This document shows positions 8,135 through 16,223 of a stretch of 64,000 nucleotides of DNA, one piece after another. Numbering within the stretch: the stretch's first letter is position 1; every line of letters begins with the position of its first letter. The stretch is from Chryseobacterium phosphatilyticum (GTDB taxonomy: Bacteria; Bacteroidota; Bacteroidia; Flavobacteriales; Weeksellaceae). The stretch covers positions 627,631 through 691,630 of the forward strand of contig NZ_PPED02000002.1 in assembly GCF_002899825.2 (NCBI RefSeq). Reading direction: 5' to 3'. The translations under genes were made by a program, and so were the position numbers. A model generated the notes under the pieces. That model had not been told where the DNA came from, ran no database searches, and was given only the letters and a program-made list of their open reading frames with translations.

Positions 8135-9334
8135 TTACACAAGTTCAAAAAACGCTCTTTTCCCGATTTTTATTTTCGTTTGTGGAAGAAGGTCTATTTC
8201 TTTATTCGGATCAGTTATTTTACTTTTATTGATCTGAATTCCCCCACTTTCAATTAATCGTCTCACGGCAGATTTACTGAGGTCACTTTTTAACTGATGG
8301 CAAAGGTTTGTAGCATTCATTTTATTTCCGTTATGAGATAAAGTGTGGATTGAAATGGCTTCATAGACTTTATCTTCAAAGTTTTTATTCTGAAATTGAT
8401 TGCTGAAGAATTGTTCAGCGTTTTCTGCTGAGGTTTCATCGTGGTATTGACGGATAATGTTTTTAGCGATCAGTTTTTTGATGTTCATCGGATTTTCACC
8501 ATTTTTAATTTTTGATTTTAAACTGGTTCTTTCCACCATAGAAAAATCCGTAGTAAGATCGATGAATTCATCAATCAGGTCATCCGGAATAGACATTGTT
8601 TTGCCAAACATTTCGTTAGGCTCATCGGTCAGTCCAATAATATTATTGAGTGATTTGCTCATTTTTTCTTTGCCGTCAAGACCTCTCAGTAAAGGCATGC
8701 AGATAACAATCTGAGCTGGCATCTGATGAACCTCCTGAAGCTGTCTTCCCATTGTGCAGTTGAACAATTGATCGGTGCCGCCCATTTCAATATCACATTC
8801 GATTTTTACAGAGTCAAAACCCTGAAGAATTGGGTACACCAGTTCATGCATGGCAATCGGGGTGTTTTCCGTAAATCTTTTATTAAAATCATTGCGATGC
8901 ATCAGTTGAGCTACAGTCACTTTGGATAAAAGCTGAATAACATCCGAAAAATCAAGAGCATCCAACCAGTCAAAGTTGAATACAATTTTTGTTTTTTCCA
9001 CATCAATAACTTTGGAAAGCTGGTTAATGTAAGTCTGGGCATTATGTTGTACATCTTCCGGGCTTAAAGGCTTTCTTGCCTTGTTTTTCCCTGTGGGATC
9101 TCCGATTCTTGCCGTAAAACTCCCTACAACAATAATGATCTGATGTCCCAGATCCTGGAATTGTTTAAGCTTTTTAAGCACCACTGCATGACCCAGATGC
9201 AAATCAGGAGCTGTAGGATCAAAGCCAAGCTTGATCGATAATTTTCTGTTTTCCTTCTGGGCTTGGGCTAATTTTTCCTGCAATCCGTTTTCAGGTAGGA
9301 TAATGGCCACATTTTCTTGTAATGTATTGATCAT
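8135..9334 (-). CDS. tyrS: Tyrosyl-tRNA synthetase
   Basis: TyrS charges tRNA-Tyr with tyrosine. The 399-residue class I enzyme has the HLGH form of the HIGH motif at residues 46-49, the KMSKS loop near residue 230, and a C-terminal S4 RNA-binding domain (SKSAVRRLIESGGI). The pattern FDPTAPDLHLGH marks the TyrZ-like subgroup. The 5' region is unusual: a 13-bp hairpin with a T-run (9356-9384) and a tyrosine-rich 31-codon reading frame (9408-9503) lie between the promoter and this start codon, which suggests control by attenuation. Confidence 0.97.
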   Translation of the reverse strand: MINTLQENVAIILPENGLQEKLAQAQKENRKLSIKLGFDPTAPDLHLGHAVVLKKLKQFQDLGHQIIIVVGSFTARIGDPTGKNKARKPLSPEDVQHNAQTYINQLSKVIDVEKTKIVFNFDWLDALDFSDVIQLLSKVTVAQLMHRNDFNKRFTENTPIAMHELVYPILQGFDSVKIECDIEMGGTDQLFNCTMGRQLQEVHQMPAQIVICMPLLRGLDGKEKMSKSLNNIIGLTDEPNEMFGKTMSIPDDLIDEFIDLTTDFSMVERTSLKSKIKNGENPMNIKKLIAKNIIRQYHDETSAENAEQFFSNQFQNKNFEDKVYEAISIHTLSHNGNKMNATNLCHQLKSDLSKSAVRRLIESGGIQINKSKITDPNKEIDLLPQTKIKIGKRAFFELV

Positions 9335-9355
9335 GTTGAATTATTTTAAAATGAA

Positions 9356-9384
9356 AAAGCCCGGACAATATTTGTCCGGGCTTT
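9356..9384 (-). promoter_or_regulatory. Terminator/attenuator hairpin in the tyrS leader
   Basis: On the minus strand a 13-bp perfect stem (AAAGCCCGGACAA with TTGTCCGGGCTTT, 3-base loop) runs into a T-rich tract and lies 22 bases before the tyrS ATG. No other gene upstream on this strand would need a terminator here, so it most likely regulates tyrS. Its 5' arm (9374-9380) can alternatively pair over 7 bases with GTTCGGG at 9433-9439 inside the upstream small reading frame. Confidence 0.8.
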
Positions 9385-9407
9385 CTATATAATGTTAGAT
9401 TATTTTT

Positions 9408-9503
9408 TTAAATTACAGCTATATAAGATCTTCCCGAACGATAGAACGGGTTGTAATATTCACTGAAAAAAGGAAGACGCAATATGCTGTTTAAATGTTT
9501 CAT
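9408..9503 (-). CDS. Putative 31-residue tyrosine-rich leader peptide of tyrS
   Basis: This short frame encodes 31 residues, with Tyr at positions 16, 17, 21 and 27 (13 percent tyrosine) and Phe at 12, 13 and 20. It begins a few bases after an excellent Bacteroidota promoter, so the message may be nearly leaderless, and ends 24 bases before the attenuator hairpin. The position, tyrosine codons and complementary segments fit a leader peptide whose translation senses charged tRNA-Tyr. Function is inferred; it could also be an unrelated small protein. Confidence 0.65.
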   Translation of the reverse strand: MKHLNSILRLPFFSEYYNPFYRSGRSYIAVI

Positions 9504-9511
9504 TAATAATA

Positions 9512-9541
9512 CAAATGTAGCTTTTTTTTGAAGAATTCCAA
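9512..9541 (-). promoter_or_regulatory. Promoter of the tyrS leader transcript
   Basis: Read on the minus strand, TTG (9541-9539) is separated by exactly 19 bases from TACATTTG (9519-9512). This matches the Bacteroidota primary sigma consensus TTG-N19-TAnnTTTG. Transcription should start close to 9505, only a few bases before the leader-peptide ATG at 9503. Confidence 0.8.
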
Positions 9542-9543
9542 TA

Positions 9544-9626
9544 TTTAAACCATTAAGATATTTTGTAAAGGTTATAACAAGATTAGTTTAAAAAACTTAA
9601 CCATTTACGAATCTTAATGGTTTAAA
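9544..9626. repeat. 16-bp perfect inverted repeat upstream of tyrS
   Basis: TTTAAACCATTAAGAT at 9544-9559 is repeated in inverse orientation at 9611-9626 with a 51-base spacer. The left arm abuts the -33 element of the tyrS leader promoter. The rest of the roughly 280-base stretch up to 9799 is AT-rich and shows no gene. Confidence 0.7.
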
Positions 9627-9799
9627 ATAATGGTTCAAAACAATTTTACTTACGATCTTTGAAGCTAATTCTATGCCATAAAAGGTTTGTTAACAAAATA
9701 AAAAACATGATATAAAACCATACGTTTATTATTTTCCGCACTATGCGGCAAAACGATTTAAAATTGAGATGTTAAAATATTTTTTTTATTAAAAATCAA

Positions 9800-10393
9800 T
9801 TATTTAACATTCAAAGTGACCGGTTGATAAGTATTGGTAATTTGTTCTTTCCATTGCGCCATATTTTCAGAAGAAGCTTTATCGGCTTTATCAAAAAAGA
9901 AATGGCGGATAATCTCTAAACCGGAGTAAGTAAAAATCCCAAGATCAGAAGTCAGAGACAAGGCTTTATCCATACCTGATTGTTGATATTCCTCGTGAGA
10001 TTTCCCATGGGTATTGATAATGACTGCTTTTTTTCCTTTCAGTAAACCTTTTTGGATTCCTAGGTCATACCGGTAGGCAAAACCATAGCTGAAAACCCGA
10101 TCGATGTAACCTTTCATTACAGCCGGTAAACCCGTCCACCAGATAGGATAAATAAATGTAATCTGCTCTGCCCATGAAATATGTTCCTGTTCCGTTTTTA
10201 CATCATCTGAAACTTGTCCTGCATGCCACCCCTGCATGTCTTGCATAGAAAGAATTGGGTCAAAATTAAGAGCATACAAATCTCTGATTCTTACCTCGTG
10301 ATTTTCTGTTTTTAGAATTTCGGTGACATGTTGTAACAGGTTATTATTTAAACTGTTTTCATTAGGATGTACATAAATGATTAAGTGTTTCAT
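9800..10393 (-). CDS. NAD(P)H-dependent oxidoreductase, NQO1/KefF-like flavodoxin fold
   Basis: The 197-residue protein belongs to the NAD(P)H dehydrogenase (quinone)-type flavoproteins. It begins with a flavodoxin-like strand (LIIYVHPNENS) and has the family signature FIYPIWWTGLPAVMKGYIDRVF near residues 80-101, which binds FMN and the substrate face. It probably reduces quinones or electrophiles in the cytoplasm. An AraC-type regulator lies 75 bases upstream on the same strand and is a likely regulator. Confidence 0.9.
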   Translation of the reverse strand: MKHLIIYVHPNENSLNNNLLQHVTEILKTENHEVRIRDLYALNFDPILSMQDMQGWHAGQVSDDVKTEQEHISWAEQITFIYPIWWTGLPAVMKGYIDRVFSYGFAYRYDLGIQKGLLKGKKAVIINTHGKSHEEYQQSGMDKALSLTSDLGIFTYSGLEIIRHFFFDKADKASSENMAQWKEQITNTYQPVTLNVK

Positions 10394-10468
10394 TGCTCTG
10401 TTGTTTTAAAAGTGTAAGACAAAATTAGAGCAATGGATATTTGAAAAATTGTAAGAAAACGAAATGTA

Positions 10469-11293
10469 TTATTTAAGTTTCGGATTACAGATGTCCCGTT
10501 GAAACTTGACATACTGAGCCGGAGAAATATGTAAAAAATGCTTGAAATCATGAATGAGCTGGCTTTGATCATAGTACCCGCACTGATCAATAATAGTGAA
10601 CCAGCTGATTTTAGTTGGTTTACCACTTTCTTCTTCTATTAACCGGATAGCTTTCAGGAAACGGTTGTACCGGTTGATTTCTTTCAGAGAATATCCGAAT
10701 TGTTTTTTTTGCTTATGCTGGATATTTCTTTCTGTTTGATGAGTTTGCTCTGCTATGGTTTTAATAGGATTCAGATGTTCATTCTCAAAATTGGTCAGAA
10801 GCCGGCTGGTTTGATCCTGATCCCGGAGATAAGGTTGGCAGAAGTTTAAAATATAATCTACTTTCTCTTTGGGGTTCGGAATATCTGACAGTTGACCCCA
10901 TAAATCTGTAAAGCAATTGTCATTCAAAAGACCGTCCGGATGTTGCATCAGACGAGCGTCTACAGCTCCCAGACCAAAAAACCGAAAGAAGGCATCTTCT
11001 TTAAAATTAGCTACAAGGATTGATGTTTTTGAAGGAAGGGTATATTCGAAGGACTGTCTAACCGGCCCAAAAACAATACATTGCTGTATGGTGATTTCTG
11101 TTTTCTCTCTTGTTAACATAGAGACCTGACTTCCAAAAGAAAAGAGTAAAATGGTCTGATAGGTGGGAAGCAGAGTTTTGGTGACAGAATTTTCAGAGCT
11201 GTTTTCGGCAAAATAAAAGTGAGTAAATACATTTTCAAATTCCTGCGGTACAGGAATTCTACACTCATTATATTTTGGTTGTGGCTCTTTCAT
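10469..11293 (-). CDS. AraC-family transcriptional regulator
   Basis: The 274-residue protein has an unrecognised N-terminal sensor half and a C-terminal AraC helix-turn-helix region (residues about 170-265), with the first helix-turn-helix near the YSLKEINRYNRF segment and the second in the CGYYDQSQLIHDFKHFLHISPAQY stretch, the usual AraC signature. It precedes the oxidoreductase gene on the same strand, so it may control that gene and itself. The inducer is unknown. Confidence 0.88.
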   Translation of the reverse strand: MKEPQPKYNECRIPVPQEFENVFTHFYFAENSSENSVTKTLLPTYQTILLFSFGSQVSMLTREKTEITIQQCIVFGPVRQSFEYTLPSKTSILVANFKEDAFFRFFGLGAVDARLMQHPDGLLNDNCFTDLWGQLSDIPNPKEKVDYILNFCQPYLRDQDQTSRLLTNFENEHLNPIKTIAEQTHQTERNIQHKQKKQFGYSLKEINRYNRFLKAIRLIEEESGKPTKISWFTIIDQCGYYDQSQLIHDFKHFLHISPAQYVKFQRDICNPKLK

Positions 11294-11304
11294 ATAAATG
11301 AATA

Positions 11305-11766
11305 TTAAAGTTTTTTTTCCATTTTATAATTGGTAAGCATAATTCCTTTGGCGTTGACCATTTGCTCCTTCAAAACATGAAAACCCATTTTTTCAAAAAA
11401 GGTCAGGGCTGTTTTACTCACATCAGCCGTGAGATTTTTTCCTTCTTGTTTTCTGGCTTCATCTTCAATTTGGAGATATAATTTTGAAGCAATACCCTGA
11501 TGCTGGTAATTTTTATGAACAAAGAAAAGGTCAATATAGCTTCCCTTATCCAGAGTAGAAAAACCTACAATTTTATGGTCTGACACTGCAACCAAAACAA
11601 ACTGATCATGAATGACTTTCAGCCATCGTTCATTATTCTCAGCACCGGAACGCCATACTTCAAGCTGTTGATCATTGTAATCGTTTTTGCAGACAGAAGT
11701 AATAGTCTCTGTGAAAAGCTGTTTCATTTCAGCAAGATCATTTTGATTGCCCTTTCTTATGATCAT
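11305..11766 (-). CDS. GNAT-family N-acetyltransferase
   Basis: The start at 11766 (MIIRKGNQNDL) is preferred to the in-frame ATG at 11832, because the latter would add 22 residues overlapping the upstream TetR gene and the GNAT fold starts at MIIRK. The 153-residue protein shows the acetyl-CoA loop HQGIASKLY near residue 93 and a C-terminal FFEKMGFHVLKE motif. The substrate is unknown. It lies 16 bases after the TetR gene, probably in one operon. Confidence 0.85.
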   Translation of the reverse strand: MIIRKGNQNDLAEMKQLFTETITSVCKNDYNDQQLEVWRSGAENNERWLKVIHDQFVLVAVSDHKIVGFSTLDKGSYIDLFFVHKNYQHQGIASKLYLQIEDEARKQEGKNLTADVSKTALTFFEKMGFHVLKEQMVNAKGIMLTNYKMEKKL

Positions 11767-11782
11767 TTTTGTACTGTTTGTT

Positions 11783-12409
11783 TTACTGGTCACCAATATA
11801 TTGTTGTTCGTATAGCTTCTGTTGTTTTTCATTCAAAAGAGGATAGAAAAGATTCATTTGAAGCAGTGTATAGTGCCGTACTGCAGCTTCCTTATCGAGT
11901 TTTAAAATGAGTCTGTTGTGGGTAAGCCAGTTATCTGCAATGATGAAAATCTGTTCCGTAAAACTTTGCATCAGAAAGCCCGGAATATCTTTCTTAAATA
12001 TATTATTCTTCTGAAATCCCGAAAATATTTGCTGAAACTCTTCTTTTCTACTGAAGTTGATTCCCTCATATTGGGCTTCTATTTCTGGAATTTCGTTTAA
12101 GATATCCACAAAATTAATGAAGATGAAGCGGTAAGAATAAAACACTTCACAGCTTGAGCGGGTAAACTGATAAAGATCTTTGAGAGTTTTATTCTCCATC
12201 TTTTTCATGACGTTCATAATCTCATCCATTTTCAGGGTGAGTTCTGTGAAAAGAATTGTAAGGATATCTTCAGAATGTTTGAAATGATAATGCAGGTTAC
12301 CGGCACTGATGCCAAGTTCAGCTGCAATATGTCTCGTAGTAACTGCATTGTAGCCTTTTTCGTTAAATAGCTCCAGTGCCTTATACAAAATCTTTTCTTT
12401 TGTGTTCAT
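11783..12409 (-). CDS. TetR/AcrR-family transcriptional regulator
   Basis: The 208-residue repressor has an N-terminal TetR helix-turn-helix (ALELFNEKGYNAVTTRHIA, then GISAGNLHYHFK) in residues 10-50 and a divergent ligand-binding C-terminal domain. It is transcribed away from a small-protein/membrane-protein pair; the 100-base divergent region holds an 18-bp palindrome that is a good candidate operator for control of both directions. Confidence 0.92.
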   Translation of the reverse strand: MNTKEKILYKALELFNEKGYNAVTTRHIAAELGISAGNLHYHFKHSEDILTILFTELTLKMDEIMNVMKKMENKTLKDLYQFTRSSCEVFYSYRFIFINFVDILNEIPEIEAQYEGINFSRKEEFQQIFSGFQKNNIFKKDIPGFLMQSFTEQIFIIADNWLTHNRLILKLDKEAAVRHYTLLQMNLFYPLLNEKQQKLYEQQYIGDQ

Positions 12410-12458
12410 ACTTCAAAGATAAGAAATATAAAGGTGGATAAAAGTCATATTTTTTAAA

Positions 12459-12476
12459 TTAGAACATTTGTTCTAA
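12459..12476. promoter_or_regulatory. Palindromic operator, probably for the adjacent TetR
   Basis: TTAGAACA-TT-TGTTCTAA forms an 8-bp inverted repeat with a 2-base centre, midway between the divergent start codons at 12409 and 12510. A TATCTTTG -7 box (12482-12489) for the rightward genes lies just downstream, so a bound repressor would cover the -33 region. Confidence 0.7.
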
Positions 12477-12509
12477 TTTTATATCTTTGCCGTATCAAAT
12501 CTTATTACA

Positions 12510-12644
12510 ATGGAAGGTAAACAAAAATTTGATTACGAATCAGTAACCCAGACTGATGAGAAGAAAGGATCTGACCTACAGGAGGTTATAGCAAAGGTGT
12601 TGCAGGTGATTATCGGAATTATTATGGCCGTTTTACATATGTGA
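12510..12644 (+). CDS. Small 44-residue protein with hydrophobic C-terminus
   Basis: The peptide has a charged N-terminal half and a hydrophobic C-terminal stretch (VIIGIIMAVLH) that may insert in the membrane. It follows a TATCTTTG -7 box by about 20 bases and its TGA overlaps the ATG of the next gene by one base, a typical translational coupling. This supports it as a real gene although no family is recognised. Confidence 0.65.
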   Translation: MEGKQKFDYESVTQTDEKKGSDLQEVIAKVLQVIIGIIMAVLHM

Positions 12645-13030
12645 TGAAGGGGCAGATTTCATATGGGTTTGTGCTGGGGCTTGCTGCGTGGATGGTTATT
12701 ATTTTACTGAGAAAAAATGGAATTTTTATTCCTGTCATCAATAATCACTTTACGGATTTTATCACGGTTCCGATGTATTGTTATCTGATAGATCGGATTA
12801 TGAATTTTCTGGGCTATCCATGGAAGCCTGATCTGAAATTCGTGCTGACTTCGGTAGTATATCTGTCTTTTCTGTTTGAAGTTTTATGTCCTCAAATATC
12901 TTATGTTTTTACAGGCGATTTTTTTGATGTACTGGCCTATTGTACGGGAGGAATGATCTATTATATTTTTACCATACAAGGATTCTCAAATTTTAGAAGA
13001 AAAGAAAATAAAAAAGCCAACAGATTCTGA
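12644..13030 (+). CDS. Small integral membrane protein, VanZ-like architecture
   Basis: The 128-residue protein has about four hydrophobic segments. The ATG at 12644 overlaps the upstream TGA, and is preferred over a GTG 3 bases earlier. The pattern of a DF..VPMYCYLIDR segment followed by FEVLCPQ and GDFFDVLAYCTGG resembles small VanZ-like membrane proteins of Flavobacteriia, but function is unknown. It is under the control region shared with the divergent TetR gene. Confidence 0.75.
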   Translation: MKGQISYGFVLGLAAWMVIILLRKNGIFIPVINNHFTDFITVPMYCYLIDRIMNFLGYPWKPDLKFVLTSVVYLSFLFEVLCPQISYVFTGDFFDVLAYCTGGMIYYIFTIQGFSNFRRKENKKANRF

Positions 13031-13075
13031 CGATCGAAACCTGTTGGCAGATGTTATTTTTTTATCCTTTTTTTA

Positions 13076-15451
13076 TTAATTACCAGAACCGCCTGCTCTG
13101 TTTGATTCTTCGAATTTAATCTGTTTTGTAGCACCCTTTACATCATTATTACCGAACTTATAGGTAAGGGAAAGATGCATGTTTCTGGTGATTCCTTTAT
13201 ATTGATAATCCACATTGTATGATGGATAGTATTCTATTCCTTTTTCACGGTTGGTATTCAGGATATCATTTAAGTAAACATTAAGCAGGAGCTTTTTGTT
13301 CATCATACTTAGTTTCAATCCTGTGTAAAGGGAAGCGCTTGTATAGTAATAGGTATTTCCGTTTCTGTTAGGAAGACTGCTCCACAAGCCTAGCAGAAAT
13401 GTAACCGTTTTTTCTTTATTGAGGAAAAAGCTGTTGTCTATATTAAAATTGGCACTGTAACCTGCCGGAGCCGGAAGAATCAAAGGATCATACGATTTTG
13501 ATTTGGTATAATATCCATTGATAAAAATACTGGATTCTAACCATTTCAGCTTATTATAATTGTAGCTGATGTTGAGCCCGGCCTGTTCTTCATTATAAAA
13601 ATTCTTGACGATACTGTATTTTACATTTCCATCCACCATCTGAATTCTGTCCCAGTTATTTTTATTGTAATTATAATATAAGGTAACATTGAAACTGTTT
13701 TTTAAAACATACCCGAATTCAAAAATATCTGAAAATGAGGGTAGCAAATAAGGATTTCCCGTACTGTATTCATACTCAGAGGTGTAGTATTTGAAAGGGT
13801 TCAGGTTTCCAAAATAAGGTCGTGAAATTCTTCGTGAATAGTTAAGCGAGAACGCATGATTATCATTGGGCTTATAGCTTAAATAAGCGGTAGGGAAGAA
13901 TTTTCCATAGGTAATCTTATTGGATAGATTGTCATTCATTGAAACACCTTCCAGAGTTGTATATTCATAACGAAGTCCGGCTTTTGCATCCCATTTTTCA
14001 TTGATTTTAAAATTAGTTGAGACGTATGCAGCGTAGTTTTGCTCATTATAAAGGAAGGTGTTGGTTCGCGCAGGATTTAAATTATACTGGTTATTTTCAA
14101 TGGTAAAGAAATTGAATTCCGAATCATTTTTAATTCTGGTATATTTTAAACCTGCTTCCGTTTTGATTTTGGCAAAAGTTTTTTCGAAATCTGCCTGCCC
14201 GGAGTAAATTCTGTATTTACTGATAGGATTGGCCATAGTAGAAACAGTTTCTGAAGTAATGGTGTTGGAAAAATTTTTAGCATCAGAATTATTGATCATC
14301 ATATTGGCTGTAAGATTGAGTTTACCACCAGCACTGTCCAGCTTTACTTCATAGAATGCTGTTGCGTTATGAACGTCTCTGCTGTTCCTGTTTCTGAAAT
14401 CAGAAAGGATATTCAGAATACCATCCTGATTGGATCTCACAGATACACTTTTACCCTTTTCTAAAGGATTACTATGAGAGTAATTGTAGTTGATCCCTAC
14501 GAGGTTTTTATCATTGATTTTATATTCCGCTTTTACATTCCCGCTTTTGTATTTATAATTATTGAGATTGTCACTGTCTCTGTTCCAATAATCATTATTC
14601 GTTGTACTTTTCAGATAATTATAAGTGTCATATTGCCAGTAATTATCCCCGGCAGATAAATTGGTACTCAACGACAATTTTTCACCCTGATAATTGAAAG
14701 TTGCTCCTCCTCTTGAGGATACAGTAGGTTTCCCCCAGAAATAATTTCCTGATGTCTGAATAGAACCGTTCCAGCCCAGATTAGTATTTTTCTTAAGAAT
14801 AATATTAATCAATCCGCTTTTTCCTTCTGCTTCGTATTTTGCAGGTGGAGTGGTGATGACCTCGATCTTAAGAATATCATCCGAACGAAGTGTTTTAAGA
14901 TAATTAATCAATTCCTGGCCGTTAAGATTCAATAACCGGTCATTGATCATGACAGCAACATTACTTTTTCCGGCAATGCTGATCGCATCATCACTTGTCT
15001 TTACCATGGGGGTCTTGGCTAATGCTTCTATAGCATCAATACCCTGGGATGCAACAGAATTTTCTACATTAAATACCAGACGATCAACTTTTCTTTCGAA
15101 TAATTTTTTCTTTGCCGTAAGTTTTACTCCTTCAATTTTTTGTTCCTGAACAGGAGTATCTTTGATTTGGAAATCCTTTTTTTCATTTCCTTTTACTGTA
15201 ATGGTATCACTGTTGGTTTTTACTCCGTCTTTTATGATTTCGAGTACATAGTTTCCATGTTCTTTAAGAGGAATTTTAAATGTTCCTTTCTCATCTGTAA
15301 TAGCAGAAAATTTGGTATTATCTTTTGTGAGTACAACTTCAGTTTCTCCCGCAGGTTTACTATCTTTATCTGTAATCGTTCCTTCGAAGCTCTGGGCAAA
15401 AAGGAATGAGGTAGAGATAAGACTTAAAAGAATAATGGTTTTCCGATTCAT
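13076..15451 (-). CDS. TonB-dependent receptor-like outer membrane beta-barrel protein
   Basis: The 791-residue protein starts at 15451 with a signal peptide (MNRKTIILLSLISTSFLFAQ); an ATG 24 bases earlier would bury it. Residues 22-100 form a carboxypeptidase-regulatory-like domain, residues about 115-230 a plug-type domain (VKTSDDAISIAGKS, then IEVITTPPAKYEAEG), and the rest a long beta-barrel of the outer-membrane protein family common in Bacteroidota. It is likely an outer membrane transporter or receptor; no SusD partner lies nearby and the ligand is unknown. Confidence 0.88.
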   Translation of the reverse strand: MNRKTIILLSLISTSFLFAQSFEGTITDKDSKPAGETEVVLTKDNTKFSAITDEKGTFKIPLKEHGNYVLEIIKDGVKTNSDTITVKGNEKKDFQIKDTPVQEQKIEGVKLTAKKKLFERKVDRLVFNVENSVASQGIDAIEALAKTPMVKTSDDAISIAGKSNVAVMINDRLLNLNGQELINYLKTLRSDDILKIEVITTPPAKYEAEGKSGLINIILKKNTNLGWNGSIQTSGNYFWGKPTVSSRGGATFNYQGEKLSLSTNLSAGDNYWQYDTYNYLKSTTNNDYWNRDSDNLNNYKYKSGNVKAEYKINDKNLVGINYNYSHSNPLEKGKSVSVRSNQDGILNILSDFRNRNSRDVHNATAFYEVKLDSAGGKLNLTANMMINNSDAKNFSNTITSETVSTMANPISKYRIYSGQADFEKTFAKIKTEAGLKYTRIKNDSEFNFFTIENNQYNLNPARTNTFLYNEQNYAAYVSTNFKINEKWDAKAGLRYEYTTLEGVSMNDNLSNKITYGKFFPTAYLSYKPNDNHAFSLNYSRRISRPYFGNLNPFKYYTSEYEYSTGNPYLLPSFSDIFEFGYVLKNSFNVTLYYNYNKNNWDRIQMVDGNVKYSIVKNFYNEEQAGLNISYNYNKLKWLESSIFINGYYTKSKSYDPLILPAPAGYSANFNIDNSFFLNKEKTVTFLLGLWSSLPNRNGNTYYYTSASLYTGLKLSMMNKKLLLNVYLNDILNTNREKGIEYYPSYNVDYQYKGITRNMHLSLTYKFGNNDVKGATKQIKFEESNRAGGSGN

Positions 15452-15552
15452 ACTTAGTTTTTTTATACAAGACAATTTTTTAATCCATAGTATTACATGC
15501 AGGAGTGAAAATTCTTTTCTTTGAAAGGTATTTTAAAGTCTTCTCTTTTCAG

Positions 15553-15560
15553 TATTTTTG
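15553..15560 (+). promoter_or_regulatory. -7 promoter box before the Crp-type gene
   Basis: TATTTTTG matches TAnnTTTG and lies 28 bases before the preferred ATG at 15589. A clear -33 TTG at the right spacing is not evident. Confidence 0.5.
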
Positions 15561-15588
15561 TATTTAATTGAGAAAAATATTACTTTCA

Positions 15589-16164
15589 ATGCACGACAAG
15601 CTTTTACAGTATATCCGCTCTGAACATGATTTTACCCCTGAAGAAACGGAGGCTGTGCGACAGTATTTTGAGCCTGTTGAATTTTCCAGGAATACTTTGA
15701 TAGAACATGAAGGAAAGGTTCCGGGATATCTCTATTATATTATCTGCGGATATCTGCGGCTGTTTTATTCAGATGAAAACGGAAATGAAGTGACTACTCA
15801 TATCAATTGTCCACCCGGATTTTTTACATCCTATTCTCATTTTATCAATGCAACGGTTTCTACGGATAATGTGGAATGTATTACAGATTGTGAACTTTTA
15901 AGAATTAGTAAGGATAACCTTGATCTTTTGGTGGCAAAAAGCCAGGCGATGAAAGATTTCAGCATTTCTGTTTTTCAAAAATCAATCACTTATAATGAGA
16001 ATCGTTCAAGAGAGTTATCTGTTTTAAATGCAGAACAGCGTTATCTTAAACTGATGAAAGATTATCCCGAAATTATTCAGAATGTTCCCATTCAGTATAT
16101 TGCTTCTTTTTTGGGAATGAAACCGGAAAGCCTGAGTAGGATCAGAAGAAAAATTATTAACTAA
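15589..16164 (+). CDS. Crp/Fnr-family transcriptional regulator
   Basis: The 191-residue protein carries a cyclic-nucleotide-binding-like domain in residues 10-125 (PGYLYYIICGYLRLF is the beta-roll signature) and a short C-terminal helix-turn-helix (IASFLGMKPESLSRIRRK). The ATG at 15589 fits the family N-terminus better than a TTG at 15568. It lacks the cysteines of Fnr. The epimerase-like gene 59 bases downstream is a probable target or co-transcribed partner. Confidence 0.9.
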   Translation: MHDKLLQYIRSEHDFTPEETEAVRQYFEPVEFSRNTLIEHEGKVPGYLYYIICGYLRLFYSDENGNEVTTHINCPPGFFTSYSHFINATVSTDNVECITDCELLRISKDNLDLLVAKSQAMKDFSISVFQKSITYNENRSRELSVLNAEQRYLKLMKDYPEIIQNVPIQYIASFLGMKPESLSRIRRKIIN

Positions 16165-16223
16165 CAAAAGTCAAGTAGTTCAGAAGATCGGATGCAGAAC
16201 TTTGTAGCATTAAAATCAATGCA

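Noticed and set aside
8035-8257. Short plus-strand frames over the tyrS 3' end
   Set aside because: They overlap the conserved S4 domain region of tyrS on the other strand and have no family signature.
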